Below are positions 8,091 through 16,078 of a DNA stretch of 64,000 nucleotides, one piece after another (the stretch's first letter is position 1; every line of letters starts with the position of its first letter). Position numbers and translations under genes: made by a program. The notes under the pieces were generated by a model. It made no database searches. It was not told where the DNA came from and saw only the letters and a list, made by a program, of their open reading frames with translations. The stretch covers positions 62,001 to 126,000 of the forward strand of contig NZ_JPRK01000004.1 in assembly GCF_000832125.1 (NCBI RefSeq). Direction: 5' to 3'. The stretch comes from Flavobacterium hibernum (GTDB lineage Bacteria; Bacteroidota; Bacteroidia; Flavobacteriales; Flavobacteriaceae).

Positions 8091-8172
8091 TTTTCAGTTT
8101 CCAGTCGAAGTATTCAATCTTAGTTATTAGTTTAACAGACTGTAAATTGTGACTGAATACTGCGACTAAAAA
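8091..8172. repeat. Degenerate TTTCAGT / GTGACTGAAAAC repeat
   Basis: The stretch contains TTTTCAGTTTCCAGTC and TTGTGACTGAATACTGCGACT, the same words as in the hairpin at 23803-23865 and at 24400-24428. It fills the gap after the FabH-like gene. Confidence 0.5.
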
Positions 8173-8178
8173 CGTTAT

Positions 8179-9237
8179 CTAGTATCTGTATACAAAAGCA
8201 TTAACGTTCATTCCCGCTCCAACCGATGCGAAAATTACAACATCGCCTTTATTGATTTCGTGATTTTCAAGTTTTCCCTGAATCAATAAATCGTAAAGAG
8301 TTGGTACAGTTGCTACGCTTGAGTTTCCTAAATCATGAATACTCATTGGCATAATATTTTCTGGTGGAGTTTTATCGTAAAGTTTGTAGAAACGCGCAAT
8401 AATAGCTTCGTCCATTTTTTCATTGGCTTGATGAATCAGGATTTTCTTTACTTCTTCGATGGCAATTCCACTTTTGTCTAAACAGCTTTTCATTGCAAGC
8501 GGAACTTGACTCAATGCAAATTCGTAAATTTTACGACCATACATTTTGATGTATTTAATATCTGGGTCTAGATCTGGATTATACGATTTTCCGAAGAATA
8601 AATAGTTAGCTTCATCATTTGCAAAAGTGGCACTTTCGTAAGATAATAAACCAGCATCATCTTCAGAAGCTTCTAAAATAGATGCTCCGGCTCCGTCAGA
8701 ATAAATCATAGAATCGCGATCATGATCATCAACAACTCTTGATAAAGTTTCGGCACCAATTACTAAAACACGTTTTGCCATTCCGGATTTAATAAAAGCA
8801 TTTGCTTGAAGAACACCCTCAATCCAGCCTGGACATCCAAAAAGAATATCGTAAGCTACACATTTTGGGTTTTTGATATCTAATTTATTTTTAACACGAG
8901 TCGCCAAACTTGGTAAAATGTCAGATTGATTTGTTCCAGCTTTTACATCACCAAAATTGTGCGCAAAAATAATATAGTCTAAAGTTTCACGATCAATATT
9001 AGCATTTTGTAATGCTCTTTCAGCTGCAAAAAATGCTAAGTCAGATGAAGTATGTTGGTCTTCGGCATATCGGCGATTTTCAATCCCGGTGATACCTTTA
9101 AATTTTTTAATTACAACTTCGTTAGGGTAGCCAAAAGGAGTTCCGTCTTCATTTAAAAAAACATGATCACCAAAGTCTGTATTGCTTACTTCTTTATTTG
9201 GAATGTAACTTCCTATGCCAATTATTTTTATTTTCAT
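8179..9237 (-). CDS. Beta-ketoacyl-ACP synthase III family (FabH-like)
   Basis: This 352-residue thiolase-fold enzyme shows the full Cys-His-Asn triad of KAS III: Cys135 in FGCPGW, His269 in HQAN and Asn305 in LGNSSVAT. Such enzymes condense an acyl-CoA starter with malonyl-ACP to begin fatty-acid or polyketide-like chains. The ATG at 9237 (MKIKIIGIGSYIPN) is chosen because it begins exactly at the family's first strand; a longer reading from 9315 adds 26 residues with no family match and an in-frame palindrome in DNA. It stands alone with a terminator at 8054-8085. The length exceeds housekeeping FabH, so it may serve a specialised lipid rather than bulk synthesis. Confidence 0.9.
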   Translation of the reverse strand: MKIKIIGIGSYIPNKEVSNTDFGDHVFLNEDGTPFGYPNEVVIKKFKGITGIENRRYAEDQHTSSDLAFFAAERALQNANIDRETLDYIIFAHNFGDVKAGTNQSDILPSLATRVKNKLDIKNPKCVAYDILFGCPGWIEGVLQANAFIKSGMAKRVLVIGAETLSRVVDDHDRDSMIYSDGAGASILEASEDDAGLLSYESATFANDEANYLFFGKSYNPDLDPDIKYIKMYGRKIYEFALSQVPLAMKSCLDKSGIAIEEVKKILIHQANEKMDEAIIARFYKLYDKTPPENIMPMSIHDLGNSSVATVPTLYDLLIQGKLENHEINKGDVVIFASVGAGMNVNAFVYRY

Positions 9238-9308
9238 TATTCCGTGATTATCCGATAAATTTATTGCTAAATTATAAATAAAATTATGATAACTATCATA
9301 AAAAATAC

Positions 9309-9320
9309 TATGCATGCATA
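9309..9320. promoter_or_regulatory. Palindrome TATGCATGCATA upstream of FabH-like gene
   Basis: A perfect 12-base palindrome 72 bases upstream of the chosen start. Its 10-base core ATGCATGCAT also occurs at 975-984 in front of the acyl-CoA dehydrogenase. A shared regulator is conceivable but unproven. Confidence 0.35.
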
Positions 9321-9390
9321 TAATTATGAAATAATAATTATTTATGAGATATATTGTTTATTTTTTAATGAAAATTGAGTTTGACCGAGA

Positions 9391-9406
9391 TTTCAAACGT
9401 TTGAAA
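9391..9406. promoter_or_regulatory. LacI/PurR-like operator candidate
   Basis: TTTCAAACGTTTGAAA is a perfect 16-base palindrome whose core CAAACGTTTG equals the core of the E. coli PurR operator. It lies 154 bases upstream of the FabH-like start and 166 bases downstream of the gcvP stop, so its target is uncertain. Confidence 0.45.
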
Positions 9407-9505
9407 TAAATGCAGAAGAAAAAAATAATAATATTTTTTTTGAGGAAATGGGAAAATAATACCCTTATCGAAGAATTCAAGAATTGCAATGTTTATTAAA
9501 AATAA

Positions 9506-9537
9506 AAACCCGATAAGTTTTAAAACTTATCGGGTTT
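9506..9537 (-). terminator. gcvP terminator
   Basis: Arms AAACCCGATAAGTTTT and its exact complement; minus-strand reading ends in a T-rich tail about 40 bases after the gcvP stop. Confidence 0.85.
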
Positions 9538-9572
9538 GGATATAATTAAATGAAAACTAAAAAATCTTAGTA

Positions 9573-12416
9573 TTACATATAAGCTTCGATAGGAGCACAG
9601 CTACAAACTAAGTTTCTATCACCGTATGCGTCATCTACACGACGAACTGATGGCCAAAATTTATTTTCAGCAATGTATTCTAATGGATAAGCTGCTTTTT
9701 CTCTAGTATAAGGGAAATCCCAAGTATCTGTAGTTAGCATAGCCAATGTGTGAGGTGCATTTTTCAATACATTGTTTTTGTCATCAGCAGTTGCAGCTTC
9801 AATCTCTTTTCTGATTGAGATAAGAGCATCACAAAAACGATCTAATTCTGCTAAATCTTCAGATTCTGTAGGCTCGATCATTAAAGTTCCAGCAACAGGG
9901 AAAGAAACCGTAGGAGCGTGGAAACCGTAATCCATCAAACGTTTTGCGATATCACCCACTTCGATTCCGTTTTCTTTAAATGAACGACAATCTAAAATCA
10001 TTTCGTGAGCTGCTCTTCCGCATTCTCCAGTGTAAAGAATTGGGTAGTGTCCTTCGAAACGCGCTTTCATGTAATTCGCATTTAAAATAGCGTGTTCTGT
10101 AGCACTTTTTAATCCTTCAGCACCCATCATAGTGATATAACCGTAAGAAATCAAACATACTAAAGCTGATCCGTAAGGTGCAGATGAAATTGCTGTAATA
10201 GCTTGTTCTCCGCCTACTTTTAAGAGTGGGTTTGTTGGTAAAAATGGAACCAATTTTTCGTTCACACAGATTGGTCCAACTCCAGGTCCACCACCACCAT
10301 GAGGAATAGCGAATGTTTTGTGTAAGTTTAAGTGACAAACGTCAGCACCAATTGTAGCAGGATTTGTTAATCCAACTTGTGCGTTCATGTTTGCACCATC
10401 CATATATACTAATCCGCCATTATCGTGGATTAATTTTGTGATTTCAATAATTGAAGATTCGAAAACTCCGTGAGTAGATGGATACGTTACCATTAAACAA
10501 GATAAATCATCTTTATGTTCAATTGCTTTTTCTCTTAAATCTTCTACATCAATATTTCCTTCTGGAGTTGTTTTCGTAACGATAATTTTCATTCCGGCCA
10601 TCGCTGCAGAAGCAGGATTTGTTCCGTGAGCTGATGATGGAATCAAACATACATTACGGTGACCTTCGTTTCTTGATAAATGGTAAGCACGAATTGCCAT
10701 TAAACCAGCATATTCTCCTTGAGCACCAGAGTTTGGCTGTAATGTTGTTCCGGCAAATCCAGTGATTACATTTAATTGTTGCTCTAATTTTTTAAGCATC
10801 GTGATGTAACCTTCTGCTTGCTCAACTGGCGCAAACGGGTGAATGCTGTTCCAGTTTGGCATTGATAAAGGCAACATTTCAGAAGCTGCGTTTAATTTCA
10901 TTGTACAAGAACCTAATGAAATCATTGAATGATTCAACGATAAATCTTTACGCTCTAATTTTTTGATGTAACGCATTAACTGACTTTCTGAATGATGATT
11001 GTTGAAAACATCATGTGTCAAGAAAGAAGATGTTCTTTCTAATGAAGCAGGCAATTGACTTGCAGAAGTTAATTCAGAAACCGTAACAGTTTCTTTTCCT
11101 AAAGCTTCAGCAAAAATCGCAACGATTTGGTTGATGTCAGAAATTGAAGTTGTTTCGTTTAATGAAATCGAAACAGAGTCAGTATCAGGGTAGAAGAAGT
11201 TTACTTTGTTTTTCTCCGCAACTGCTTTTACTTTTTGAGCATCAACTTTTACTAAAATAGTATCAAAGTAAGCTGTATTAGTTTGGAAAACTCCTAATTT
11301 ATTTAAAGCTTCAGCAGTAGTAACCGCAGATGCATGAACTTTGTTTGCAATGTATTTTAATCCTTCTGGTCCGTGGTAAACTGCGTACATTCCAGCCATA
11401 ACCGCTAGTAAAACCTGAGCTGTACAAATATTTGAAGTTGCTTTTTCACGTTTGATATGTTGCTCACGAGTTCCTAAAGCCATACGTAAAGCGCGGTTTC
11501 CATTCACATCGATCGAAACTCCAATGATACGACCTGGCATAGAACGTTTGTATTCGTCTTTAGTTGCAAAAAAAGCAGCGTGAGGACCACCGTAACCCAT
11601 TGGTACACCAAAACGTTGTGAAGTTCCAACTACAACCGCAGCTCCCATTTCTCCCGGAGAAGTTAAAGCAGCTAATGATAAAATATCAGCAGCAAAGGCC
11701 ACTTTAATTTCGTTTTCTTTTGCTTTAGCAACAAAAGCACTATAATCGTTTACCTGACCATATTTTCCCGGATATTGTAAAATAGCTCCAAAGAACTCAT
11801 CAGAGAAATCAAATGTTTCGTGGTTTCCAACAACCAATTCAATTCCAATTGGAGTTGAACGTGTTTGTAAAACAGATAAAGTCTGAGGTAAAATTTCTTC
11901 AGAAACGAAGAATTTATTGGTGTTGTTTTTCTTTTGATCACGTGTGCGAACGTCAAATAACAAAGCCATAGCTTCGGCAGCAGCAGTTCCTTCATCTAAT
12001 AAAGAAGCATTTGCAATTTCCATTCCTGTTAATTCGATAACAGTAGTTTGGAAATTCAAGATTGCTTCAAGACGACCTTGAGCAATTTCTGCTTGGTAAG
12101 GCGTATAAGCCGTATACCATCCTGGGTTTTCGAAGATATTTCTTTGAATAGGAGCCGGAACGATAGTTGGGTGATAACCCAAACCAATGTATGATTTAAA
12201 TGTTTTGTTTTTCTTTCCTAATTCGCGAATATGATTTGCAAATTCGTACTCCGTCATAGCAGGATCTAAATTCAAAGGTGCTTTTAAACGAATATCATCC
12301 GGAAGTGTTTCGTAAACAAGTTGTTCGATCGATTCAACCCCAATGGTTTGTAACATGTGTTGAAGATCTGTTTCTCTTGGGCCAATGTGTCTTAAAGCAA
12401 AAGCATCTGTTCTCAT
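9573..12416 (-). CDS. gcvP: Glycine dehydrogenase (decarboxylating), P-protein
   Basis: This 947-residue single-chain P-protein of the glycine cleavage system decarboxylates glycine with PLP and passes the aminomethyl group to the lipoyl H-protein. The PLP lysine is Lys700 in LNLHKTFAIPHGGGGPG, and the glycine-rich loop follows. N-terminal (GcvP1-like) and C-terminal (GcvP2-like) halves are both complete, and the length equals the one-chain family form rather than the split form. The start MRTDAFALRHIGP is the family's normal beginning. T- and H-protein genes are not in this window. I looked for a glycine riboswitch upstream (12417-12600) and did not find one. Confidence 0.97.
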   Translation of the reverse strand: MRTDAFALRHIGPRETDLQHMLQTIGVESIEQLVYETLPDDIRLKAPLNLDPAMTEYEFANHIRELGKKNKTFKSYIGLGYHPTIVPAPIQRNIFENPGWYTAYTPYQAEIAQGRLEAILNFQTTVIELTGMEIANASLLDEGTAAAEAMALLFDVRTRDQKKNNTNKFFVSEEILPQTLSVLQTRSTPIGIELVVGNHETFDFSDEFFGAILQYPGKYGQVNDYSAFVAKAKENEIKVAFAADILSLAALTSPGEMGAAVVVGTSQRFGVPMGYGGPHAAFFATKDEYKRSMPGRIIGVSIDVNGNRALRMALGTREQHIKREKATSNICTAQVLLAVMAGMYAVYHGPEGLKYIANKVHASAVTTAEALNKLGVFQTNTAYFDTILVKVDAQKVKAVAEKNKVNFFYPDTDSVSISLNETTSISDINQIVAIFAEALGKETVTVSELTSASQLPASLERTSSFLTHDVFNNHHSESQLMRYIKKLERKDLSLNHSMISLGSCTMKLNAASEMLPLSMPNWNSIHPFAPVEQAEGYITMLKKLEQQLNVITGFAGTTLQPNSGAQGEYAGLMAIRAYHLSRNEGHRNVCLIPSSAHGTNPASAAMAGMKIIVTKTTPEGNIDVEDLREKAIEHKDDLSCLMVTYPSTHGVFESSIIEITKLIHDNGGLVYMDGANMNAQVGLTNPATIGADVCHLNLHKTFAIPHGGGGPGVGPICVNEKLVPFLPTNPLLKVGGEQAITAISSAPYGSALVCLISYGYITMMGAEGLKSATEHAILNANYMKARFEGHYPILYTGECGRAAHEMILDCRSFKENGIEVGDIAKRLMDYGFHAPTVSFPVAGTLMIEPTESEDLAELDRFCDALISIRKEIEAATADDKNNVLKNAPHTLAMLTTDTWDFPYTREKAAYPLEYIAENKFWPSVRRVDDAYGDRNLVCSCAPIEAYM

Positions 12417-12638
12417 TTGTAGCTATCTAATTTTTTAAGGGCAATGCAATTCGCGATGTATCTTCTTTGACTTAATCAAGTGTAACACAAGGTTTATTAC
12501 ATTTTATAGTAAATGTGTTGTTTTTTTGTGGCGCAAAATTAAGTATTATTAATAATTTAATGGGTATTTTTAACTTCAATTTTTGTCAATTTTCTAACTA
12601 AAGAGTTGATTTGTTACCAATTGATTAGATTTGAGCAT

Positions 12639-13448
12639 ATGAAACTTTTAAAACAAATATTCGATTTTTATTTAAACAGCAGTATACACGTAGCTTTGTC
12701 GTGTTATGCATTAGTATGTGTAACGTTTCATGTATTTCATATTCAGTATGATGCACCTATGGCTTTGTTCGTTTTTTTTGGAACAATTGTGGGGTATAAT
12801 TTTGTTAAATATGATGCTTTGGTTCGTGTAAATAGAAAACCGGTAGGAACTCAACTAAAAATAATTGCTGTTTTGAGTTTTGTTTCACTGATTTTAGTAG
12901 GGTATTATTTTTTTCACTTAAAACGAATTACCCAAATTGTGTCGGTTGTAATTTTTGCTATTACGGCACTTTATACACTTCCATTTTTTCCAAATCGAAA
13001 AAATGCCCGAAACTGGGCAGGAGTTAAAATTTATATTGTAGCAATTTGTTGGGTAGGTGCGACTTTGGTTTTACCCTATATAAATGCCGAAATTCCGTTT
13101 ATACCGGATTTTTTTATAAAATGTATTCAGCGATTTGTATTGGTTTTTGTGCTGATTTTGGTTTTTGAAATTATTGATTTGGCCAATGATGACCCGCATT
13201 TAAAAACTGTTCCGCAAACGATTGGTGTAAAGCGAACAAAGATTTTAGGATTTTTACTATTAGTTCCATTTTGGATTGTTGGAGTATTAACATTCACATT
13301 TCATGATTTGCTCATAAATCTTATAATGGTGATTACTTTAATGTTATTTATTCTGTTTGCAAACCCAAATAGATCAAAATATTATACTTCTTTTTGGGTC
13401 GAAAGTGTTCCAATATTTTGGTGGCTGATGATTTTTTTCTTTAATTAA
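12639..13448 (+). CDS. UbiA-fold integral membrane protein, degenerate
   Basis: This 269-residue protein has about seven to eight transmembrane helices. Around residues 187-207 the segment IIDLANDDPHLKTVPQTIGVKRTK resembles the second aspartate-rich motif of UbiA prenyltransferases (D...D..-KT-P...G), but the first NDxxDxxxD motif is replaced by YNFVKYDAL. It may be a prenyltransferase relative that lost or changed activity. The ATG at 12639 is preferred over an in-frame TTG at 12606, because the methionine is followed by a normal membrane-protein N-terminus. It is divergent from gcvP and monocistronic. Function is unknown. Confidence 0.65.
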   Translation: MKLLKQIFDFYLNSSIHVALSCYALVCVTFHVFHIQYDAPMALFVFFGTIVGYNFVKYDALVRVNRKPVGTQLKIIAVLSFVSLILVGYYFFHLKRITQIVSVVIFAITALYTLPFFPNRKNARNWAGVKIYIVAICWVGATLVLPYINAEIPFIPDFFIKCIQRFVLVFVLILVFEIIDLANDDPHLKTVPQTIGVKRTKILGFLLLVPFWIVGVLTFTFHDLLINLIMVITLMLFILFANPNRSKYYTSFWVESVPIFWWLMIFFFN

Positions 13449-13616
13449 GCATAATATTTTGGGCATTTTCGCCGAAAAGGCGAACCGGGCTATCCGCTGC
13501 AAGTCCTCGCACTTCCTTCGTCAGGCTGTGGGCTTTCCACTTCTATCCCTCACGCAAACCGTAAAGCGAGAAAAATCATTTTCAAAAGAGAATGTATGAA
13601 TTATTAAATTTTGAAT

Positions 13617-13640
13617 TACCTCCAGCTTTAGCTGGAGGTA
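13617..13640. repeat. REP-like palindrome 1
   Basis: Perfect 10-base arms TACCTCCAGC and GCTGGAGGTA around a TTTA loop. The same core in the opposite orientation is found at 13719-13736. Confidence 0.8.
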
Positions 13641-13660
13641 AAAAAGGAGTTTTCAATTAG

Positions 13661-13694
13661 GGCTTTAGCCAAACTTTGTGATTTGGCTAAAGCC
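13661..13694. repeat. REP-like palindrome 2
   Basis: Thirteen-base perfect arms GGCTTTAGCCAAA and TTTGGCTAAAGCC around an 8-base loop. It sits between the two inverted copies of the CTCCAGC palindrome. Confidence 0.8.
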
Positions 13695-13718
13695 AGGAAT
13701 ATTCTATCACAATTTCTA

Positions 13719-13736
13719 CTCCAGCTAAAGCTGGAG
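13719..13736. repeat. REP-like palindrome 3, inverted copy of palindrome 1
   Basis: CTCCAGC and GCTGGAG arms around TAAA. The loop shows that this copy is in the reverse orientation relative to 13617-13640, giving a BIME-like arrangement. Confidence 0.8.
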
Positions 13737-13805
13737 GCAACTGATTTTTTGATTTTAAAATCTGCTCAAATCCGGAAAAACTGCGTGAAATAAATCCGTA
13801 CTAAT

Positions 13806-14204
13806 CTATTTCGTTTTCTGCTCTGCCAACGCTTTATTCAAATCGGCTTTAGCTTCAGCTAATTTCTTTTTTTTCTTGTTGATTTTTTCTGTGCTTTCCT
13901 GATCTTTAATTGCTTTGTTCAAATCAGCAGTTCTTTCGTTCACTTTTTGCTGTTTTTCTTTTACTTTTTTGTCAAGATCATTATTTACTGTTTTTGTAGT
14001 GCAATTTTTTTTCGTTTTCGAAATGGCATCTTCAACTCCTTTGATCTGACTTTGATTTCCTGCTTTTTTAGCAGCTGCTAGTTTGGTGTTTAATTCACAC
14101 AATTTTCGCTCACAACCTTTTAATGTTGCGCAATTACTTTGTGCGAATCCAATACAAGAAAATACAAAAAAAGCGAGCGATAAAATTTTAGTTTTTATAG
14201 TCAT
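13806..14204 (-). CDS. DUF1090-type periplasmic protein
   Basis: This 132-residue protein has a signal peptide ending GFAQ-SNC, then the DUF1090 pattern C.....CE.KLCEL...L..AKK.GN......G...A......C, and a Lys/Glu-rich alpha-helical tail (residues 75-132) likely to form a coiled coil. Relatives such as E. coli YqjC are small periplasmic proteins of unknown role. It follows the SRPBCC gene by 49 bases on the same strand and may be the last member of the leftward cluster, or be separate: an ACTTTT/AAAAGT hairpin (14227-14241) lies in between. The family call rests on cysteine spacing. Confidence 0.7.
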   Translation of the reverse strand: MTIKTKILSLAFFVFSCIGFAQSNCATLKGCERKLCELNTKLAAAKKAGNQSQIKGVEDAISKTKKNCTTKTVNNDLDKKVKEKQQKVNERTADLNKAIKDQESTEKINKKKKKLAEAKADLNKALAEQKTK

Positions 14205-14253
14205 AAGTTTATTTTTAAATGAAGTAACTTTTCTTAAAAGTAAGAAATTTATT

Positions 14254-14709
14254 TTAAATCAGCTTTTCAGAGACTTCTTTCAAAACTTTATTCCTTTCTA
14301 AAAGAAACTGAGTAAGGTGTTTTTTCAAAAATAAAGCATCAAATATTCGTCCTGAAATTCCAAACGGAGTTTCATATTGTAAATGATCTTTCATAATTGT
14401 AACGCCATTTTCTTCTTCAAAAAAATGTTCGTGTTTAAAAAAATTAAATTTTCCTTCTTCCATTTCATCTACAAAATAATCGTAAAAGGTCATTGCAGTA
14501 ATTCTGCTTTTGTGTGTGAGATAAAATCCAAAATGTTTTCCGCGCCAAGTTACCGTTTCGTTTAAATTAATTAAACCCGAAATGACGCCAGAAATTGCTT
14601 TTTCATTAGTGGGACTAGCGGATTGCTGATGAATGTCTATGTTTCTTGAGGCATCAAAAACGATTTGTTTTGGCGCTTTTATTATGGTTGTGAGATTTAT
14701 TGTTGTCAT
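14254..14709 (-). CDS. SRPBCC (START-like) family protein
   Basis: This 151-residue protein has the helix-grip pattern of the SRPBCC superfamily: INLTTIIKAPKQIVFDASRNIDIHQQS at the start, a central beta-rich stretch (ETVTWRGKHFGFYLTHKSRI, about 53-72) and a long C-terminal helix. The fold holds hydrophobic ligands such as lipids or polyketides. It overlaps the upstream membrane-protein gene by four bases (ATGA), so translation is coupled. In many bacteria SRPBCC and TIGR01777 proteins are encoded together, as here. Ligand unknown. Confidence 0.75.
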   Translation of the reverse strand: MTTINLTTIIKAPKQIVFDASRNIDIHQQSASPTNEKAISGVISGLINLNETVTWRGKHFGFYLTHKSRITAMTFYDYFVDEMEEGKFNFFKHEHFFEEENGVTIMKDHLQYETPFGISGRIFDALFLKKHLTQFLLERNKVLKEVSEKLI

Positions 14710-15098
14710 GACTCTGTTTCATTTTTAAAATATCGCATCAAAAATATACCTGCTGTAATTGACGAAATTGAGTAAGAAATCGCAAGGACAAACCAAACAG
14801 TTCCATTTATAAGTCCTGTTGTTATAAAAATTCCAATTACTACAATTATCATCAGAATTGTTTTTGCACAACATGGTTGTATTTTTTTGTTCTTAAAAAC
14901 GGTAAAAAGTATACTAATGCAAATATATGTTGGCAGAGAGAAAAGTAATCCCATAAATATCATAAGCGGATATATTTGAAAAAAATCAAAAAGATTTTTC
15001 GAACTCCAGTTAGTATTTAAACCATTTATTATTGCAAAAATAAATGGCCCTAATAATAATGTGAAAGCCCAATGTCTGATTATAAAAATTAGATTCAT
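14706..15098 (-). CDS. Small membrane protein, four helices
   Basis: This 130-residue protein has four hydrophobic segments (about 8-27, 40-65, 80-100, 104-124), a C.C-containing loop between the second and third helices (QPCCAK) and no recognised domain. It overlaps both neighbours by four bases (ATGA at each end), so it is translated as part of the TIGR01777-SRPBCC unit. I do not recognise a family; a structural partner role in the membrane is only a guess. Confidence 0.75.
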   Translation of the reverse strand: MNLIFIIRHWAFTLLLGPFIFAIINGLNTNWSSKNLFDFFQIYPLMIFMGLLFSLPTYICISILFTVFKNKKIQPCCAKTILMIIVVIGIFITTGLINGTVWFVLAISYSISSITAGIFLMRYFKNETES

Positions 15099-16006
15099 TT
15101 ATTTAATAAATTTTGAAAAGCCTTGTCAATATCTCCAAACTTAAATTGAAATCCATTTTCTAAAAGTCGTTTCGGAATTACATTTCTACTTTTTAAAACC
15201 AGTTCAGTTTCTGTTCGAATAAAGAAAGATCCAATTTCGAGAAGAAATGCATTCACTGGAATTCCAAAAGGAAAACCAACTGCTTTTCTTAGTTTCTGCA
15301 TAAAATCAGCATTACGAATTGGTTCTGGAGCAACAATGTTGATAACTCCTGTCATTTCTTTTTCAATTATAAAGTCTATAGCATTTGCAAAATCTTCTTC
15401 GTGAATCCAGCTTATAAACTGATTTCCTTTTCCTTGTTTTCCTCCAAAACCTGTTTTTGCTAATGTTTTCAAAGGAATAAATGCTCCACCATTTTTTCCT
15501 AAAACGATAGAAGTTCTTAAAGCTGTTTTTAATGTCTTTGGAGTTTCAGTTTTAAAGAATGCTTTTTCCCAAGACAAGGCGACATTTATAGAGAAGTTAT
15601 TTCCAATTTCACCATCAATTTCATCCATTTGTTTGTCTAATGAAAATCTATAAATTGTTGCTGTAGATGAATTCAGCCAGTGTTTAGGTGGGTTTTTACA
15701 GTTTAAAACCGCTTTGTTTAAAATCTTTGTACTTTCAATTCGAGATAATAGAATCTCTTTTTTGTTTTCTTTTGTATAGCGACAATCTACAGATTTTCCG
15801 GCAAGATTGATTAAAATGGTTGCATCTTCCAATTCTTTTTCCCAACCAGAAAAAGTTTTGGCGTTCCAGTTTATATATTTAATTCCGTTAGTGGTTTGAG
15901 ATTTTCCTCTAGTCAGAATTACAATTTCTTCAAATTTATCTTTGAATTGATTGACTAAAACTTGTCCTAAAAAACCGGTTCCCGCTGCTATTATGAGTTT
16001 TTTCAT
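15095..16006 (-). CDS. TIGR01777-family NAD(P)-dependent epimerase-like protein
   Basis: This 303-residue protein is an extended-SDR member. The dinucleotide motif is AAGTGFLG (7-14), with LINLAGKSVDCRYTKENK, which closely matches the TIGR01777 hallmark, and a C-terminal DUF1731-like segment rich in conserved positions (MQKLRKAVGFPFGIPVNAFLLEI). Family members are often linked to cell-division inhibitor SulA-like naming without support; the substrate is unknown. It overlaps the next gene by four bases. A 72-base gap with a degenerate hairpin separates it from the upstream DCC1 gene. Confidence 0.88.
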   Translation of the reverse strand: MKKLIIAAGTGFLGQVLVNQFKDKFEEIVILTRGKSQTTNGIKYINWNAKTFSGWEKELEDATILINLAGKSVDCRYTKENKKEILLSRIESTKILNKAVLNCKNPPKHWLNSSTATIYRFSLDKQMDEIDGEIGNNFSINVALSWEKAFFKTETPKTLKTALRTSIVLGKNGGAFIPLKTLAKTGFGGKQGKGNQFISWIHEEDFANAIDFIIEKEMTGVINIVAPEPIRNADFMQKLRKAVGFPFGIPVNAFLLEIGSFFIRTETELVLKSRNVIPKRLLENGFQFKFGDIDKAFQNLLNK

Positions 16007-16024
16007 TAGAGTACTATTTTTATC

Positions 16025-16073
16025 GCCATGAATTCACGAATTTTATTCTATGTGAATATTAATAATTCGTGGC
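16025..16073. repeat. Degenerate GCCACGAATTCAC hairpin
   Basis: GCCATGAATTCACGAATT on the left and AATAATTCGTGGC on the right form an imperfect inverted repeat. The same words make a better hairpin at 37211-37283. Confidence 0.55.
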
Positions 16074-16078
16074 TGTTT

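Larger units (their letters stand above)
9238..9572. other. 335-base gap with palindromes and gcvP terminator
   Basis: No gene is seen. It contains TATGCATGCATA (9309-9320), the perfect palindrome TTTCAAACGTTTGAAA (9391-9406) and the gcvP terminator (9506-9537). The rest is very AT-rich leader of the FabH-like gene. Confidence 0.6.
13449..13805. repeat. 357-base non-coding gap filled with repeat elements
   Basis: No gene is seen. Its left part (about 13465-13575) is GC-richer than its surroundings and carries a degenerate element with GGGCTATCCGCTGCAAGTC and GGCTTTCCACTTCTATCCC, related to 50165-50285. The right part (13617-13736) holds three REP-like palindromes. Confidence 0.7.

Noticed and set aside
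9238..9315. Longer N-terminus of the FabH-like protein
   Set aside because: The 26 extra residues match nothing in the family, and the DNA there contains a palindrome and AT-rich leader; ATG 9237 fits the first beta strand.
12417..12638. Glycine riboswitch upstream of gcvP
   Set aside because: The leader lacks the conserved glycine aptamer core; it is AT-rich, with only a weak symmetry in ACATTTTATAGTAAATGTG.
13465..13600. Small coding gene in the GC-richer stretch after the UbiA-fold gene
   Set aside because: No frame has a plausible start and protein-like composition; the sequence resembles the non-coding element at 50165-50285.
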